Shown: one piece after another, positions 34,257 through 43,508 of the stretch | Numbering within the stretch: the stretch's first letter is position 1 | Layout: each line of letters begins with the position of its first letter | NCBI RefSeq assembly: GCF_900605495.1 | Contig: NZ_LR027584.1 | Coordinates: 1 to 64,000 of the forward strand | Length of the DNA: 64,000 bases | Origin: Bacilliculturomica massiliensis | GTDB lineage: Bacteria > Bacillota > Clostridia > Peptostreptococcales > Anaerovoracaceae | Reading direction: 5' to 3' | Program-made: the position numbers and the translations under genes | The notes under the pieces: generated by a model | The model's database searches: none | What the model saw: the letters and a program-made list of their open reading frames with translations, nothing else | What the model was told of the DNA's origin: nothing

Positions 34257-36134
34257 TTACCTGCCGGAACGCCGTCTGTCCAGCTCCTTCAGCAGCTTCT
34301 TTCTCAGGCGGATGTCGCCGGGCGTTACCTCCACCAGCTCGTCGTCCGCGATAAACTCCAGCGCTTCCTCCAGAGAGAATACCCGAGGCGGAGAGAGTTT
34401 GATCGATTCGTCGCTGCCGGCGGCCCGCATGTTGGATACCTTCTTCGCTTTGCAGGGATTGACCACCATGTCTTCGCTGCGGCTGTTCATGCCTACGATC
34501 ATTCCCTCGTAGACCTTGACGCCAGGATCCACGAACATGGTGGCGCGCTCGCTGATATTGTTCAGCGCGTAACCGGAGGTGGTCCCTTCTTCCTGGGCGA
34601 TGATCACGCCGTTGGCGCGCTTGGGGATCTCTCCCTTGTATTCCTCATACCCGGCAAACCGGCGGACCATGGTCCCCTCTCCCCGGGTCTCGTTGATAAA
34701 CTGGCTGCGGTAGCCCAGAAGGCTCCGCGTGGGAACGATGTATTCCAGTCTGGAACGGCCGTCCCTGCCGGACATGGATTTCATCATGCCCTTTCTCAGA
34801 TTCAGCTCAGAGATCACAGTGCCGGAATACTCGTCGGGCACCTCGATGACTACCTCTTCAACAGGCTCCACCTTGTGTCCCTTCTCATCCCGGTGCATGA
34901 TGACCTCCGGCTTGGAGACCGCCAGTTCGTAACCCTCCCGGCGCATGTTCTCGATGAGGATGGACAGATGCAGCTCGCCCCTTCCGGACACCTTGAATCC
35001 GTCGGTAGTGTCCAGCGGCTCTACCAGCAGGCCCACGTTGACTTCAAGCTCCTTTTCCAGACGCTCCTTGATGTGGCGCGAAGTCACGAACTTGCCCACC
35101 TGCCCTGCAAAGGGAGATTTGTTGACCATGAAATTCATGGACAGCGTGGGATCTTCGATGTGGATCATGGGAAGCGGATCGGGATGCTGCGCGTCGCAGA
35201 TCGTCTCCCCGATGGTGATATCGGAAATTCCGGAGACTACCACGATATCCCCGCAGTCCGCTTCATCCACAGCGACACGTTTCAGTCCTCTGTAGACGAA
35301 GGCCTGATTGATCTTGCGCATGACCACGGAACCGTCTTCCTTCGTCACCGCCACCTGCTCCGCCGTGTGGATGGTGCCCCGGTCCACGCGGCCGATGCCC
35401 AGTCTTCCAATGTAGTCGTCGTAGCCCAGAGCGGAGATCTGGAACTGCAGCGGCTCCTCTCTGCGATCCGGATAGGCCTCCACATGCTGGATGATCGTAT
35501 CAAACAGCGGCATAATGTTCAGACCGTTCTGTCCCGCGGCGCTCTTCTTGACTTTCGACTCGCCCTCTCCCACTTCCAGATCCGTGACTTCAGACGGGTC
35601 TCTGACTACGATACCCTGACGGGCGATGCCGTAAAGGATGGGAAAATCAAGCTGCGCGTCGTTGGCGTCCAGTTCCATGAACAGCTCGTAGACCTCGTCT
35701 ACTACCTCTTTGATCCGGGCGTCTTTTTTATCTATTTTATTGATGAGCAGAATGGGGTTCAGCCCCTGCTCCAGTGATTTCTGCAGCACGAAACGGGTCT
35801 GGGGCATGGGACCTTCGCTGGAGTCCACCAGCAGGATCACCGTGTCCACCGTCTTGATGATCCGTTCTACCTCGGAGGAAAAATCCGCGTGTCCCGGCGT
35901 ATCTACGATGTTGATCTTGTATTCGCCGTGCATAACGGAACAGTTCTTCGAATAGATCGTGATCCCCCTCTCCCTTTCCAGATCGTTGCTGTCCATAACG
36001 CAGTCGGTCATGGCCTCGTTTTCACGAAACACGCCGCTCTGAGCCAAAAAGGCGTCCACCAGTGTGGATTTGCCTGCATCGACGTGGGCGATCACCGCTA
36101 TATTGATGATCTTCTGTTTTTCATTTTTACTCAT
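34257..36134 (-). CDS. typA: Ribosome-associated GTPase TypA/BipA
   Basis: 625 residues, a translational GTPase of the EF-G group acting on the ribosome. G1 AHVDAGKSTLVDAFL (about residue 16), switch I with DLERERGITI, G3 VDTPGHADF, G4 NKIDKKDAR, then the EF-G-like domains and the TypA-specific C-terminus (YRSQFINETRGEGTMVRRF, SRSEDMVVNPCKAKKVSNMRA, TPGDIRLRKKLL). Full length for the family. Confidence 0.97.
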   Translation of the reverse strand: MSKNEKQKIINIAVIAHVDAGKSTLVDAFLAQSGVFRENEAMTDCVMDSNDLERERGITIYSKNCSVMHGEYKINIVDTPGHADFSSEVERIIKTVDTVILLVDSSEGPMPQTRFVLQKSLEQGLNPILLINKIDKKDARIKEVVDEVYELFMELDANDAQLDFPILYGIARQGIVVRDPSEVTDLEVGEGESKVKKSAAGQNGLNIMPLFDTIIQHVEAYPDRREEPLQFQISALGYDDYIGRLGIGRVDRGTIHTAEQVAVTKEDGSVVMRKINQAFVYRGLKRVAVDEADCGDIVVVSGISDITIGETICDAQHPDPLPMIHIEDPTLSMNFMVNKSPFAGQVGKFVTSRHIKERLEKELEVNVGLLVEPLDTTDGFKVSGRGELHLSILIENMRREGYELAVSKPEVIMHRDEKGHKVEPVEEVVIEVPDEYSGTVISELNLRKGMMKSMSGRDGRSRLEYIVPTRSLLGYRSQFINETRGEGTMVRRFAGYEEYKGEIPKRANGVIIAQEEGTTSGYALNNISERATMFVDPGVKVYEGMIVGMNSRSEDMVVNPCKAKKVSNMRAAGSDESIKLSPPRVFSLEEALEFIADDELVEVTPGDIRLRKKLLKELDRRRSGR

Positions 36135-36368
36135 TCGTTATCGCTCGCTTCCTTCAAAACTGCAGAGCCCCGTCAGCCCTCAGGCCGGCCGTCGTTCCCC
36201 GGCTCCGCCGGATCCCGCGCTCCATTTTTCGCTGTCTGCCCCTCTGCCCTCCGGACCGGATCCGCATGCGTAAAAAAATGGAAGCTGCAGGTGCTCTGCC
36301 TGCACTCTGATTATTTCAAACCGGGTCCGCCGGATGCGCACGCGGTCATTGTCCTAAATAACCTTTAA

Positions 36369-36397
36369 ATTATATCATATAAAATTCCAAAACACAA
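36369..36397 (-). promoter_or_regulatory. Promoter of typA with long leader
   Basis: On the minus strand TTGTGT (36397-36392) and TATAAT (36374-36369) are 17 bp apart. The start would be near 36362, giving an untranslated leader of about 225 nt before the typA ATG. The leader (36135-36360) is GC-rich with several short complementary stretches, but no known riboswitch was recognised. Confidence 0.65.
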
Positions 36398-36442
36398 TTT
36401 TTTTATCCATATTTTTGCCCGCCTTACAGGAAAGACAGAGGA

Positions 36443-37018
36443 TCACTCCACGATAATCCCGGAAGCAGTGAGCAGATTTACAGCCTCTGGAAACAGAAAC
36501 CGGGCCTTCTTCAGCCGGTTGTTCTCCACGGACAGAGCGTAATTCCTGGCGTCACGAAAATCCGCCCCCATAAGATCGTTGTCCGAAAAGGCCGTATCCT
36601 TCAGCTCCGTATCACGGAACTTGCTTTCCGCCATCCGGCAGCCTTCAAAAAAGCTTCCCGACAGATCGCAGCCGCTGAAATCAAATCTCCGCAGTTTCAA
36701 ATGATAGAAGCTGTTGTATTTTAAAGTGCACTCCTCAAAATAAAGAAACGGCAGCGTGGCGCTCTTTTCACGAAGCACCTGCGTCCAGTCCATTCCCACC
36801 AGCGTGCAGCGGCGGAATCCGTTTCCCGAAGCGTCCGTATACTGAAACCGGCAGCTGCGTATCGTACAATCCTCAAAAACACAGTCGCGAAACGTGCAGT
36901 TTTTTACCTGAAGCTCATAAAACCGGCACTTGACGAAGGTACATTCCCGAAACACCCCGTCCCGGACCATTTCCTCCTTCAATTCCAGATCTTCATATCG
37001 CTGGCACTCGTATTCCAT
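36443..37018 (-). CDS. Pentapeptide-repeat protein
   Basis: 191 residues. Repeating A/C-[D/N/F]-[L/F]-x-x units run through most of the chain: CTFVKCRFYELQVKNCTF, CVFEDCTIRSCRF, then FDFSGCDLSGSFFEGCRM, KFRDTELKDTAFSDNDLMGADF. They predict a right-handed quadrilateral beta-helix. Many central positions are Cys or Phe. The function is unknown; some relatives protect DNA gyrase, but nothing here points to that. Confidence 0.88.
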   Translation of the reverse strand: MEYECQRYEDLELKEEMVRDGVFRECTFVKCRFYELQVKNCTFRDCVFEDCTIRSCRFQYTDASGNGFRRCTLVGMDWTQVLREKSATLPFLYFEECTLKYNSFYHLKLRRFDFSGCDLSGSFFEGCRMAESKFRDTELKDTAFSDNDLMGADFRDARNYALSVENNRLKKARFLFPEAVNLLTASGIIVE

Positions 37019-37255
37019 CTCCGCTTCCCCTTCCCCTTCTTCTTATACTTCGCCGTGATCCGTCTTATTTTATCATACCGATCCGTCTCTTACAACAGAA
37101 TACCGGCGGTCGGTCCGGCGGGCAAACGGCAGGCCGGAGGGACGGGCGGCCCGTGGCCCTGCCCGTACCCCTACGCCTCACGAAAGTAACAATTTTTCCG
37201 CCCGCCGCATACACTGACAGCAACCGAGCCCGTAAACCCGCAAAGGAGAACAGCT

Positions 37256-37813
37256 ATGTCAAGTATTTATCTGAGTCCATCCGTACAGGAGCTCAATCCC
37301 TACATAACCGGCGGAAACGAACAATACTATATGAATCGGATCGCCGACGCCATGATCCCCCACCTCCAGGCAGGCGGCGTCCGCATCGCGCGAAACAGTC
37401 CTGGAGACACCCTGGAAGAGATCGTTGCGCAGTCCAACGCAGCAGACTGCGACCTCCATCTTGCCCTTCATTCCAACGCGGCTCCGCCCACTCTGCCCGG
37501 CGCTCTCCGAGGTCCCGACGTCTATTACTATGCTTACAGCGACGAAGGGGCCCGGGCGGCAAAATTCTTCTCCGACCGCCTGAAGGCCATCTATCCCCAA
37601 CCGGACCTGGTGGCCGTCATTCCCAACACCACGCTGACCGAGCTCCGCCGGGCAGAAGCCCCGGCTATCCTCATCGAACTGGGCTACCACGATAACCGCG
37701 AAGATTCCCAGTGGATCTCAGACAGCACGGATGACATCGCCCTCGCTATGGCGCAGGCTGTCTTCGGATATCTGGGAATTCCGCTGGCCGGGCCGGATCC
37801 TTCTGCTCTGTGA
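37256..37813 (+). CDS. N-acetylmuramoyl-L-alanine amidase (Amidase_3 family)
   Basis: 185 residues, Zn2+-dependent cleavage of peptidoglycan stem peptides. Zinc ligands are likely Glu22 (GGNEQYYMN) and His72 (LHLALHSNA); the catalytic Glu141 sits in AILIELGYHDN. The usual first metal histidine (DPGHGG) is replaced by YLSPSVQ, a pattern common to a clostridial subgroup. There is no signal peptide or cell-wall binding domain, so it is either intracellular, released by lysis, or recycled-wall directed. ATG at 37256 follows AAAGGAGAACAGCT. Confidence 0.88.
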   Translation: MSSIYLSPSVQELNPYITGGNEQYYMNRIADAMIPHLQAGGVRIARNSPGDTLEEIVAQSNAADCDLHLALHSNAAPPTLPGALRGPDVYYYAYSDEGARAAKFFSDRLKAIYPQPDLVAVIPNTTLTELRRAEAPAILIELGYHDNREDSQWISDSTDDIALAMAQAVFGYLGIPLAGPDPSAL

Positions 37814-37969
37814 GCAGGGAGGATCCCATCTTTTTTTCTCTTTCCATTGTAATTTCCGGACAACCTTGGTATGATATTTTCTGGACAAAACCCGCGCCGC
37901 GGGGCGCCGGACCGGCGCTCTTTTCCCCGCTGCGCACATGATCAAGGAAGAAAAGAGGGATCCATACCT

Positions 37970-38701
37970 ATGCGAACGATTATCTGGTTTTTATACTTCT
38001 GGCTCTATCTTGTGAGCGTGCTTCCGCTCATGCTGTACGTAAAAAGCAAAATCAAAAACGGCAAAAAAGAAGAGATACGGCCCCTTGTGGAGCGGGTCGT
38101 TCAAAATTGGGCCTCCCGGCTGCTGAAAGCCGCCGGCGTCACTGTCACGGTGGACGGCGCGGAGCACATCCCCCAGGACGCCGCTCTCTTCGTCTGCAAC
38201 CACCAGGGGAACTTCGATATTCCCATCGTCCTCTGCAAACTGGGCCCCCTGAAAAGCGTTGTGGCGAAAAAGGAACTGGCGAAGCTCCCAGGGATCCGCA
38301 GCTGGATGACCTTTTTTGACTGTCCCTTTATGGACAGAGAGGATCCGCGCCAGTCGCTGAAATGCCTGAACGACGCTCAGGCTCTGCTTCAGCAGGGCCA
38401 GTCCGTGGTCATCTTTCCCGAAGGCACCCGGAGCAAAGGTCCCCAGATGGGCGAATTCAAACCGGGAGCTCTCCGCTGCGCTCTGAAAGCCCAGGTCCCC
38501 ATCGTGCCTGTGGCCATCGACGGCTCCTACCAGGCCATGGAAGAACACGGTTTTTCCATTCGCCCTGCTCACGTGCGGATCACCGTCCTTCCGCCCATCG
38601 TTACAAAAGATATGGCAAAAGAACACACGCGCACCATCAGCGAGGAGATCCGGCAAATGATCGCGGACGCCCTGAACGCGTCCGCCGTCAAAGATCGCTG
38701 A
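37970..38701 (+). CDS. plsC: 1-acyl-sn-glycerol-3-phosphate acyltransferase
   Basis: 243 residues. An N-terminal hydrophobic anchor (about residues 4-24) is followed by the PlsC/LPLAT motifs: NHQGNFD (H-x4-D catalytic pair, His78 and Asp83), the FMDREDPRQS region, FPEGTRSKG (about 149) and VPIVPVAIDGS. It adds the second acyl chain in phosphatidic acid synthesis. The start at 37970 follows AGAGGGATCCATACCT; the frame is open upstream but without a ribosome site. Confidence 0.93.
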   Translation: MRTIIWFLYFWLYLVSVLPLMLYVKSKIKNGKKEEIRPLVERVVQNWASRLLKAAGVTVTVDGAEHIPQDAALFVCNHQGNFDIPIVLCKLGPLKSVVAKKELAKLPGIRSWMTFFDCPFMDREDPRQSLKCLNDAQALLQQGQSVVIFPEGTRSKGPQMGEFKPGALRCALKAQVPIVPVAIDGSYQAMEEHGFSIRPAHVRITVLPPIVTKDMAKEHTRTISEEIRQMIADALNASAVKDR

Positions 38702-38762
38702 TATACAGATAATATACAGAACAACGGGCCCGCCACAGGCGGCGCACACGGAGGAAAACAGA

Positions 38763-39941
38763 ATGGACAAGTTCGCAGAGCTTCTGAGATCGCTCATCGA
38801 CGGTCAGACTCTCATACAGCTGGTATTCGGAGCGCCGCGGAAAAAGAGCGCCCCCTGCCGCAAGGTGACGCTTCGCCCTCTGACGCTGCGCGGCGTCCTG
38901 CACTATCAGGCGGAATATCATTACGAAAAAAAAGCCACCCACGAAAACCTGACCGCCGCGGACGCGGCGGAGCTGTGTCTCCGCCTGCTGTCCGAAGAGT
39001 TTAAGCAGGCGAATATTTTCAGCCGCGAGGCAGACTATCAGGTGCTGGCCGCCAGACCCGAAAAACCAAAAATAATCAAAAAGCCGCCCACAAAGACCAT
39101 GGGGGCTCTGTCACACGATCAGGAAAAGCGCTATCTCATCCCCGAGGGAAGACCCTGCGACTTTCTCATCCGTCTGGGCGTGATGACCAGAGACGGACAG
39201 GTGATCCCCAAACACTACAATAAATTCAGACAGATCAACCGTTTCCTTGAGATCGTATCAGACGTGATAGGCAGTCTGCCAAACAGTCTGCCGGACAGGC
39301 CGCTGAAGATCATCGACTTCGGCTGCGGAAAGGCCTACCTGACCTTTGCCCTCTATTATTATCTGAAGATCCTTCTGGGGAAAAACGTGAACATCGTTGG
39401 CCTTGATCTGAAAGAGGACGTGATCGAATTCTGCAGCCGTGTGGCCGGAGATCTGGGCTATGACGGACTGCGCTTTGAGATGGGAGACATCGCCGAGTAC
39501 GACGATACCGCCTGCGCCGATATGGTCGTCACGCTCCACGCCTGCGACACAGCCACGGACTTCGCGCTGATCAAAGCCGTCAGATGGAATGCCTCCATCA
39601 TTCTGTCCGTACCCTGCTGCCAGCACGAGCTGTTCGATCAGATACAAAACGATCTGAACGGACCCATACTGCGGCAGGGCATTCTAAAGGAACGGTTTTC
39701 CGCCATCCTCACCGACGCCCTGCGGGCGCTGAAGCTGGAGGAACACGGTTACGACGTCTCCATGATCGAATTTACCAGCCTGGAGCACACGGCGAAAAAC
39801 ATCATGCTGCGCTGCGTCAGACAGCCGGACGCGGAAAACGGCCCCGCCGGTCAGGCAGAAAAAGCCCGCCGGGAGTATCAGGCTCTGATCGACTTCTGGC
39901 AGGTGGATCCCTCCATCAGCAAAATGGACGGCGGCGCGTAA
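38763..39941 (+). CDS. Class I SAM-dependent methyltransferase (Methyltransf_32-like)
   Basis: 392 residues. The SAM site is IIDFGCGKAYLTFALYYYL (about residue 182), followed by NIVGLDLKEDVIEFC and VTLHACDTATDFAL; later SVPCCQHEL is also a signature of this family, thought to act on RNA or protein. An N-terminal domain of about 130 residues precedes KHYNKFRQINRFLE. ATG at 38763 follows GGAGGAAAACAGA. The substrate is unknown. It probably shares a transcript with plsC, 61 bp upstream. Confidence 0.87.
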   Translation: MDKFAELLRSLIDGQTLIQLVFGAPRKKSAPCRKVTLRPLTLRGVLHYQAEYHYEKKATHENLTAADAAELCLRLLSEEFKQANIFSREADYQVLAARPEKPKIIKKPPTKTMGALSHDQEKRYLIPEGRPCDFLIRLGVMTRDGQVIPKHYNKFRQINRFLEIVSDVIGSLPNSLPDRPLKIIDFGCGKAYLTFALYYYLKILLGKNVNIVGLDLKEDVIEFCSRVAGDLGYDGLRFEMGDIAEYDDTACADMVVTLHACDTATDFALIKAVRWNASIILSVPCCQHELFDQIQNDLNGPILRQGILKERFSAILTDALRALKLEEHGYDVSMIEFTSLEHTAKNIMLRCVRQPDAENGPAGQAEKARREYQALIDFWQVDPSISKMDGGA

Positions 39942-40001
39942 CGCGCGGCCGTTTATCCTCAGTTCTGCATGAGTTTTCAGAAAAGGATCGAAAGGGAGCA
40001 G

Positions 40002-40751
40002 ATGAATACTGAATTTATAAACGTGACAAAAGAAAATCTTGCGGATGAGCATCTTTGTTGTATCATCCGCAGCAAGAAGCCCCATCCGGGCGTCGAAGCA
40101 AAGCGGCAGTGGCTTTCTGACCGGCTGGATGAAGGCCACGTCTTTCGCAAGTTAAATGCAAAGGCCGTGGTGTTTATCGAATACTCCCCTCTCGAAACAG
40201 CATGGGTCCCCATAATCGGCGACAACTATATTTATCTGTACTGCCTGTGGACTTCCGGCAGTTACAAAGGAAAAGGGTATGGAAAATCGCTGCTGGAGTA
40301 TTGTCTGGCCGACGCAAGACAAAAGGGGAGATCCGGCGTCTGCATGCTCGGGGCGAAAAAACAGAAATCCTGGCTTTCTGATCAGGCCTTCGCAAAGAAA
40401 TACGGCTTTGAGGTGGTCGACGAAACAGACAATGGATATGAACTGCTCGCTCTGTCTTTTGACGGAACCGCGCCAAAGTTCGCAGAAAATGCGAAAACCG
40501 GAAAAATTGAAAACCAGGAGCTGACGGTTTATTATGATATGCAGTGCCCCTACGTCTGCCAGAACATCGGGATGATCAGGCAGTACTGTGACGAAAACGA
40601 CGTTCCCGCATCTCTGATCCAGGTAGATACGCTTCAGAAAGCCAAGGACCTGCCTTGTGTTTTCAACAACTGGGGCGTATTTTATAAAGGTGAATTCCAG
40701 ACCGTGAATTTACTGGACGCCGCATACTTAAAGAGAATACTCAAGAAATAA
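40002..40751 (+). CDS. GNAT N-acetyltransferase with C-terminal YoaP domain
   Basis: 249 residues. The acetyl-CoA site is seen in [22 protein letters not shown] (about residue 88). The YoaP-like domain follows from about residue 170 with [19 protein letters not shown] and ends in [17 protein letters not shown]. Start at 40002 (MNTEFINV) after AAAGGGAGCAG. Its 3' end overlaps the convergent dcd gene by 11 bp. Confidence 0.88.
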   Translation: MNTEFINVTKENLADEHLCCIIRSKKPHPGVEAKRQWLSDRLDEGHVFRKLNAKAVVFIEYSPLETAWVPIIGDNYIYLYCLWTSGSYKGKGYGKSLLEYCLADARQKGRSGVCMLGAKKQKSWLSDQAFAKKYGFEVVDETDNGYELLALSFDGTAPKFAENAKTGKIENQELTVYYDMQCPYVCQNIGMIRQYCDENDVPASLIQVDTLQKAKDLPCVFNNWGVFYKGEFQTVNLLDAAYLKRILKK

Positions 40752-41283
40752 CGGCCTCCTGATCCAGAAAGACCTTCGATCCCGTGGCGCCTTTCTGTCC
40801 CTGATACTTTCCGTTGTACGGATTCAGCGCCCGCTGGTCCATTTGGGCAAACACCAGCTGCCCCACTCTCCTGCCGGCCTCAAGCTCGATGGCGCAGCGG
40901 TTGGCGTTGAACAGCTCCAACGTGATCTCTCCCTGAAACCCGGGATCGACCCAGCCGGCGTTCTGAATGAACAGTCCCATGCGCCCAAGCGAACTCCGGC
41001 CCTCTACAAAAGCCGTCAGATCGTCCGGAAGCGAGATGTATTCCATGGTGGTGGCGAGAACGAACTGTCCAGGGAGCAGCAAATAACGCTCCGTCTTCAT
41101 CGTCCTGTAAGGGATCTCTTTTCCCATGGTGATGACCCCGCCGGTGGAATCGTCCACCACGCTGAACGTATCGCCCAGGCGGATGTCCACGCTGGCCGGC
41201 TGTATCTGTTCTCTCTCAAGGGGCGAAATGGAAAGCGTCCGCTCCTCCAGCATCTTCAGGATCGTCTTGTCTGATAAAATCAT
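40741..41283 (-). CDS. dcd: dCTP deaminase
   Basis: 180 residues. Trimeric enzyme making dUTP from dCTP. Motifs: [13 protein letters not shown] near the N-terminus, [31 protein letters not shown] (catalytic Glu) and [12 protein letters not shown], and the C-terminal [15 protein letters not shown] that closes over the nucleotide. The family is sometimes bifunctional (dUTP hydrolysis); this cannot be told here. It converges on the GNAT gene and lies 45 bp downstream of the class V aminotransferase. Confidence 0.96.
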   Translation of the reverse strand: MILSDKTILKMLEERTLSISPLEREQIQPASVDIRLGDTFSVVDDSTGGVITMGKEIPYRTMKTERYLLLPGQFVLATTMEYISLPDDLTAFVEGRSSLGRMGLFIQNAGWVDPGFQGEITLELFNANRCAIELEAGRRVGQLVFAQMDQRALNPYNGKYQGQKGATGSKVFLDQEAVIS

Positions 41284-41328
41284 TTTAACTCTCTTTCCTT
41301 ATCTATTGTGTTTTGAACGGGGGCATAT

Positions 41329-42507
41329 TTACCGTCCGCATATGCTCCGCACAGCCGCCGCCGCTTCTCTGATCTCATCCTCTGTATTGAAATATCCGAA
41401 AGAGAAACGCACGGTCCCCTGAGGAAACGTGCCCAGGGTCCGGTGAGCCAGCGGGGCGCAGTGCAGTCCGCACCGCGTCATGATCCCGTACTCCTGTTCC
41501 AGCGCAAAGCTGGCCTCCGCGTTGTCCAGCGTCTGAAAGTCAAGAGAGACCACTGCCGTACGCTGCGGCGCATTCTCCCCGGAGCCGCCCGGCAGCCTAA
41601 ACGGAACTCCCGCCACGCGGACGCCCTTCACCTCGGCGATCTCCTGCAGAAACAGATCGGTCAGCCGCGCTTTCTTCTCTCTCATGGCGTCCATACCCTC
41701 GGATTCGATAAAGCGCAGCGCGTGATTCAGCCCCACGATCCCGGGCAGATTGATGGTGCCGGCCTCGAATTTGTCGGGCAAAAACTCTGGCATGGTCAGC
41801 TTATCGGAGGTGCTCCCCGTCCCCCCTGCCAAAAGCGGTCTCATGTCCGCCGCCAGCTCCGCCGAAACTATAAATCCCCCGATCCCCTGAGGCCCCAGCA
41901 GTCCCTTGTGGCCTGCGAAGGCCAGTATGTCGATGCCGCATTCCTTCATATTCACAGGGTATGTCCCCGCAGTCTGCGCCGTATCCACAACAAAGATCAG
42001 GTCATGTTTGCGGCAGATCTGCCCCACCTGGGCGATGGGCAGCAATGTGCCGCAGACATTGGACCCGTGCAGCATAAGGACCATTCTGGTCTCCGGCCGG
42101 ATCGCCCGCTCCACATCGGCAGGATCAAGCTCCCCCATTCCCCCGCACTTTACAGCCTCCCAGCAGATCCCCTCTTCCTCCAGCTGTACCAGAGGACGCA
42201 CCACGCCGTTGTGCTCCATGGAGCTGACCAGCACGTGATCTCCGCTTTTCAGCAGACCCTTCAGTATCATGTTGATCGACATGGTGATGCCCGCCGTAAA
42301 AATAACATTCCGGCTCTGCTCACCGCCGAACATCCGGCAGAGACGTTCCCGCGTATCCAGCACCGTCTCAGCCACCGAATAAGCGCTGTTGTAGCCGCCC
42401 CGGTTGATGTTGTAGCCCGCGCAGTCCAGATGCTTTCCGATGGCTTCACCCAGTCCCGGCGCCTTCGGAAAAGACGTGCTTCCATTATCGCAGTAGATCT
42501 GTCTCAT
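41329..42507 (-). CDS. Class V aminotransferase, cysteine desulfurase-like (EF2568/TIGR01977 type)
   Basis: 392 residues. PLP fold: IYCDNGSTSFPKAP at the N-terminus, VIFTAGITMSINMILKGLL, SSMEHNGVVRPL, FVVDTAQTAGTYPVNM, and the PLP lysine in ILAFAGHKGLLGPQGIGG; a late Cys in IMTRCGLHCAPLAH corresponds to the sulfur- or selenium-accepting cysteine. This subgroup often lies near selenium-metabolism genes, and here a YedE-type transporter, a TusA-like protein and DUF3343 follow on the opposite strand about 1 kb away. It may release S or Se from cysteine/selenocysteine for them. Start at 42507 after AAGGAGAGAAAAA. Confidence 0.88.
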   Translation of the reverse strand: MRQIYCDNGSTSFPKAPGLGEAIGKHLDCAGYNINRGGYNSAYSVAETVLDTRERLCRMFGGEQSRNVIFTAGITMSINMILKGLLKSGDHVLVSSMEHNGVVRPLVQLEEEGICWEAVKCGGMGELDPADVERAIRPETRMVLMLHGSNVCGTLLPIAQVGQICRKHDLIFVVDTAQTAGTYPVNMKECGIDILAFAGHKGLLGPQGIGGFIVSAELAADMRPLLAGGTGSTSDKLTMPEFLPDKFEAGTINLPGIVGLNHALRFIESEGMDAMREKKARLTDLFLQEIAEVKGVRVAGVPFRLPGGSGENAPQRTAVVSLDFQTLDNAEASFALEQEYGIMTRCGLHCAPLAHRTLGTFPQGTVRFSFGYFNTEDEIREAAAAVRSICGR

Positions 42508-42523
42508 TTTTTCTCTCCTTATA

Positions 42524-42886
42524 ATACCTTCAGTTGACAAGGACCCACACGCCTGAACAGCCCAAATTTCAGCGCTGACTGTGTTCTCGTCCTCGCCTTG
42601 CCCCAGCAAGGTTTCGTCCTGCGGCCTTGTCATCACTGAAATTTGGGCTGTTCAGGTCCGCAGGAGTTTTCAGAGAACAAATTTTTCACAGAGCGCGGCG
42701 GATGAGCGAGGCGCAGCCGTTGCTGCGTAGAGCGAAGACAACGCTCACTCCGTTCGCTCCTACGGTCGCGTTGCTCCCTACGCTGTCCCATTTTACACTG
42801 CGGCTACAGCCGCGTAAAATGGGCAACAAAGCTCTGGGGGAAATTTGTCTCTGAAAACCGTGTGTGCTCTTGTCAACTGAAGGTAT
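42524..42886. repeat. 363-bp non-coding element of nested inverted repeats (MITE-like)
   Basis: Terminal 18-bp perfect inverted repeats (ATACCTTCAGTTGACAAG at 42524-42541 and its complement at 42869-42886). Inside are a 21-bp perfect inverted repeat (42552-42572 with 42636-42656), an almost perfect 17/18-bp pair (42667-42684 with 42841-42857), and a hairpin CCCATTTTAC...GTAAAATGGG (42787-42823) with an inner GCGGC/GCCGC stem. No plausible gene. It begins 17 bp upstream of the class V aminotransferase start codon. Confidence 0.85.
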
Positions 42887-42952
42887 GCATCACTGTATGT
42901 CCTGCAGTCTAAATCGCCTGTCAGCCGCCGCGGGGCGGCTCTGCTCCCAGCG

Positions 42953-43018
42953 GATCCGCCCATGGCGTCCGCCGCGCACGGAATATTGGTATAATAACCG
43001 CTATGCGGTTATTATACC
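42953..43018 (+). repeat. Dispersed palindromic repeat, copy A
   Basis: 66 bp beginning GATCCGCCCATGGCG and ending in a perfect 14-bp inverted repeat (GGTATAATAACCGC, TAT, GCGGTTATTATACC; 42988-43018). About three quarters of its bases match a second copy at 48366-48429. Both copies lie in intergenic DNA. Confidence 0.7.
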
Positions 43019-43068
43019 GTATTCTTCGCCTGCGGTCTCTGTTTTCCCGCCTTTTTGACCGCCGGTGT

Positions 43069-43329
43069 CCATAGATTTTTTCAATACCATCTCCGTGCTA
43101 TATCGATATTTTCTTCCCCCTCCTCACCGGCCGGGCGGACGGCCCCGGCGGCGGATTGGCGGCCCCGGCGGATATTCTCCTCAGCTAATGTTATGTTTAC
43201 CGGGGATCAGTATTTTTTAGGATCCGGGTCAGAAACGCCTGTGATCATGACGCCTGCTGATTTCTTGCATTTTGATCTGCCTGCGATCATCGAACCGCAA
43301 GCCCTTTCCCGCCCATAGATTTTTTCAAT
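43069..43329 (+). repeat. Two 17-bp direct repeats upstream of the YedE gene
   Basis: CCATAGATTTTTTCAAT occurs at 43069-43085 and 43313-43329, each followed by a more loosely matching ATATCGA-A/T-ATT about 15-20 bp further on. The region 43019-43508 holds no gene. The repeats may be regulatory sites or the ends of a decayed duplication. Confidence 0.55.
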
Positions 43330-43508
43330 CTCCAACGCCCACATATCGAAATTAACGAATTTATGCGCCCCTCGATCTGTGGTAGATTTGGATTGGAATA
43401 ATCATGTAATTTTGAAATGCAGAGCTGGCGGCCCTTCTTTTAAGGCTGCACATCGTGATCTGATCCGACGGTCCCAGCTGCATTTCCAGTGTGAAAGGAG
43501 TTTTCCGG

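Noticed and set aside
33025-34512. 495-codon plus-strand frame
   Set aside because: Antisense to coaBC and the end of typA, both of which are certain.
42508-42636. N-terminal extension of the class V aminotransferase to 42636
   Set aside because: It would translate the inverted-repeat element; AAGGAG precedes the ATG at 42507, where family homology begins.
42524-43508. CRISPR array
   Set aside because: The repeats are inverted and nested, not a series of equal direct repeats with spacers.
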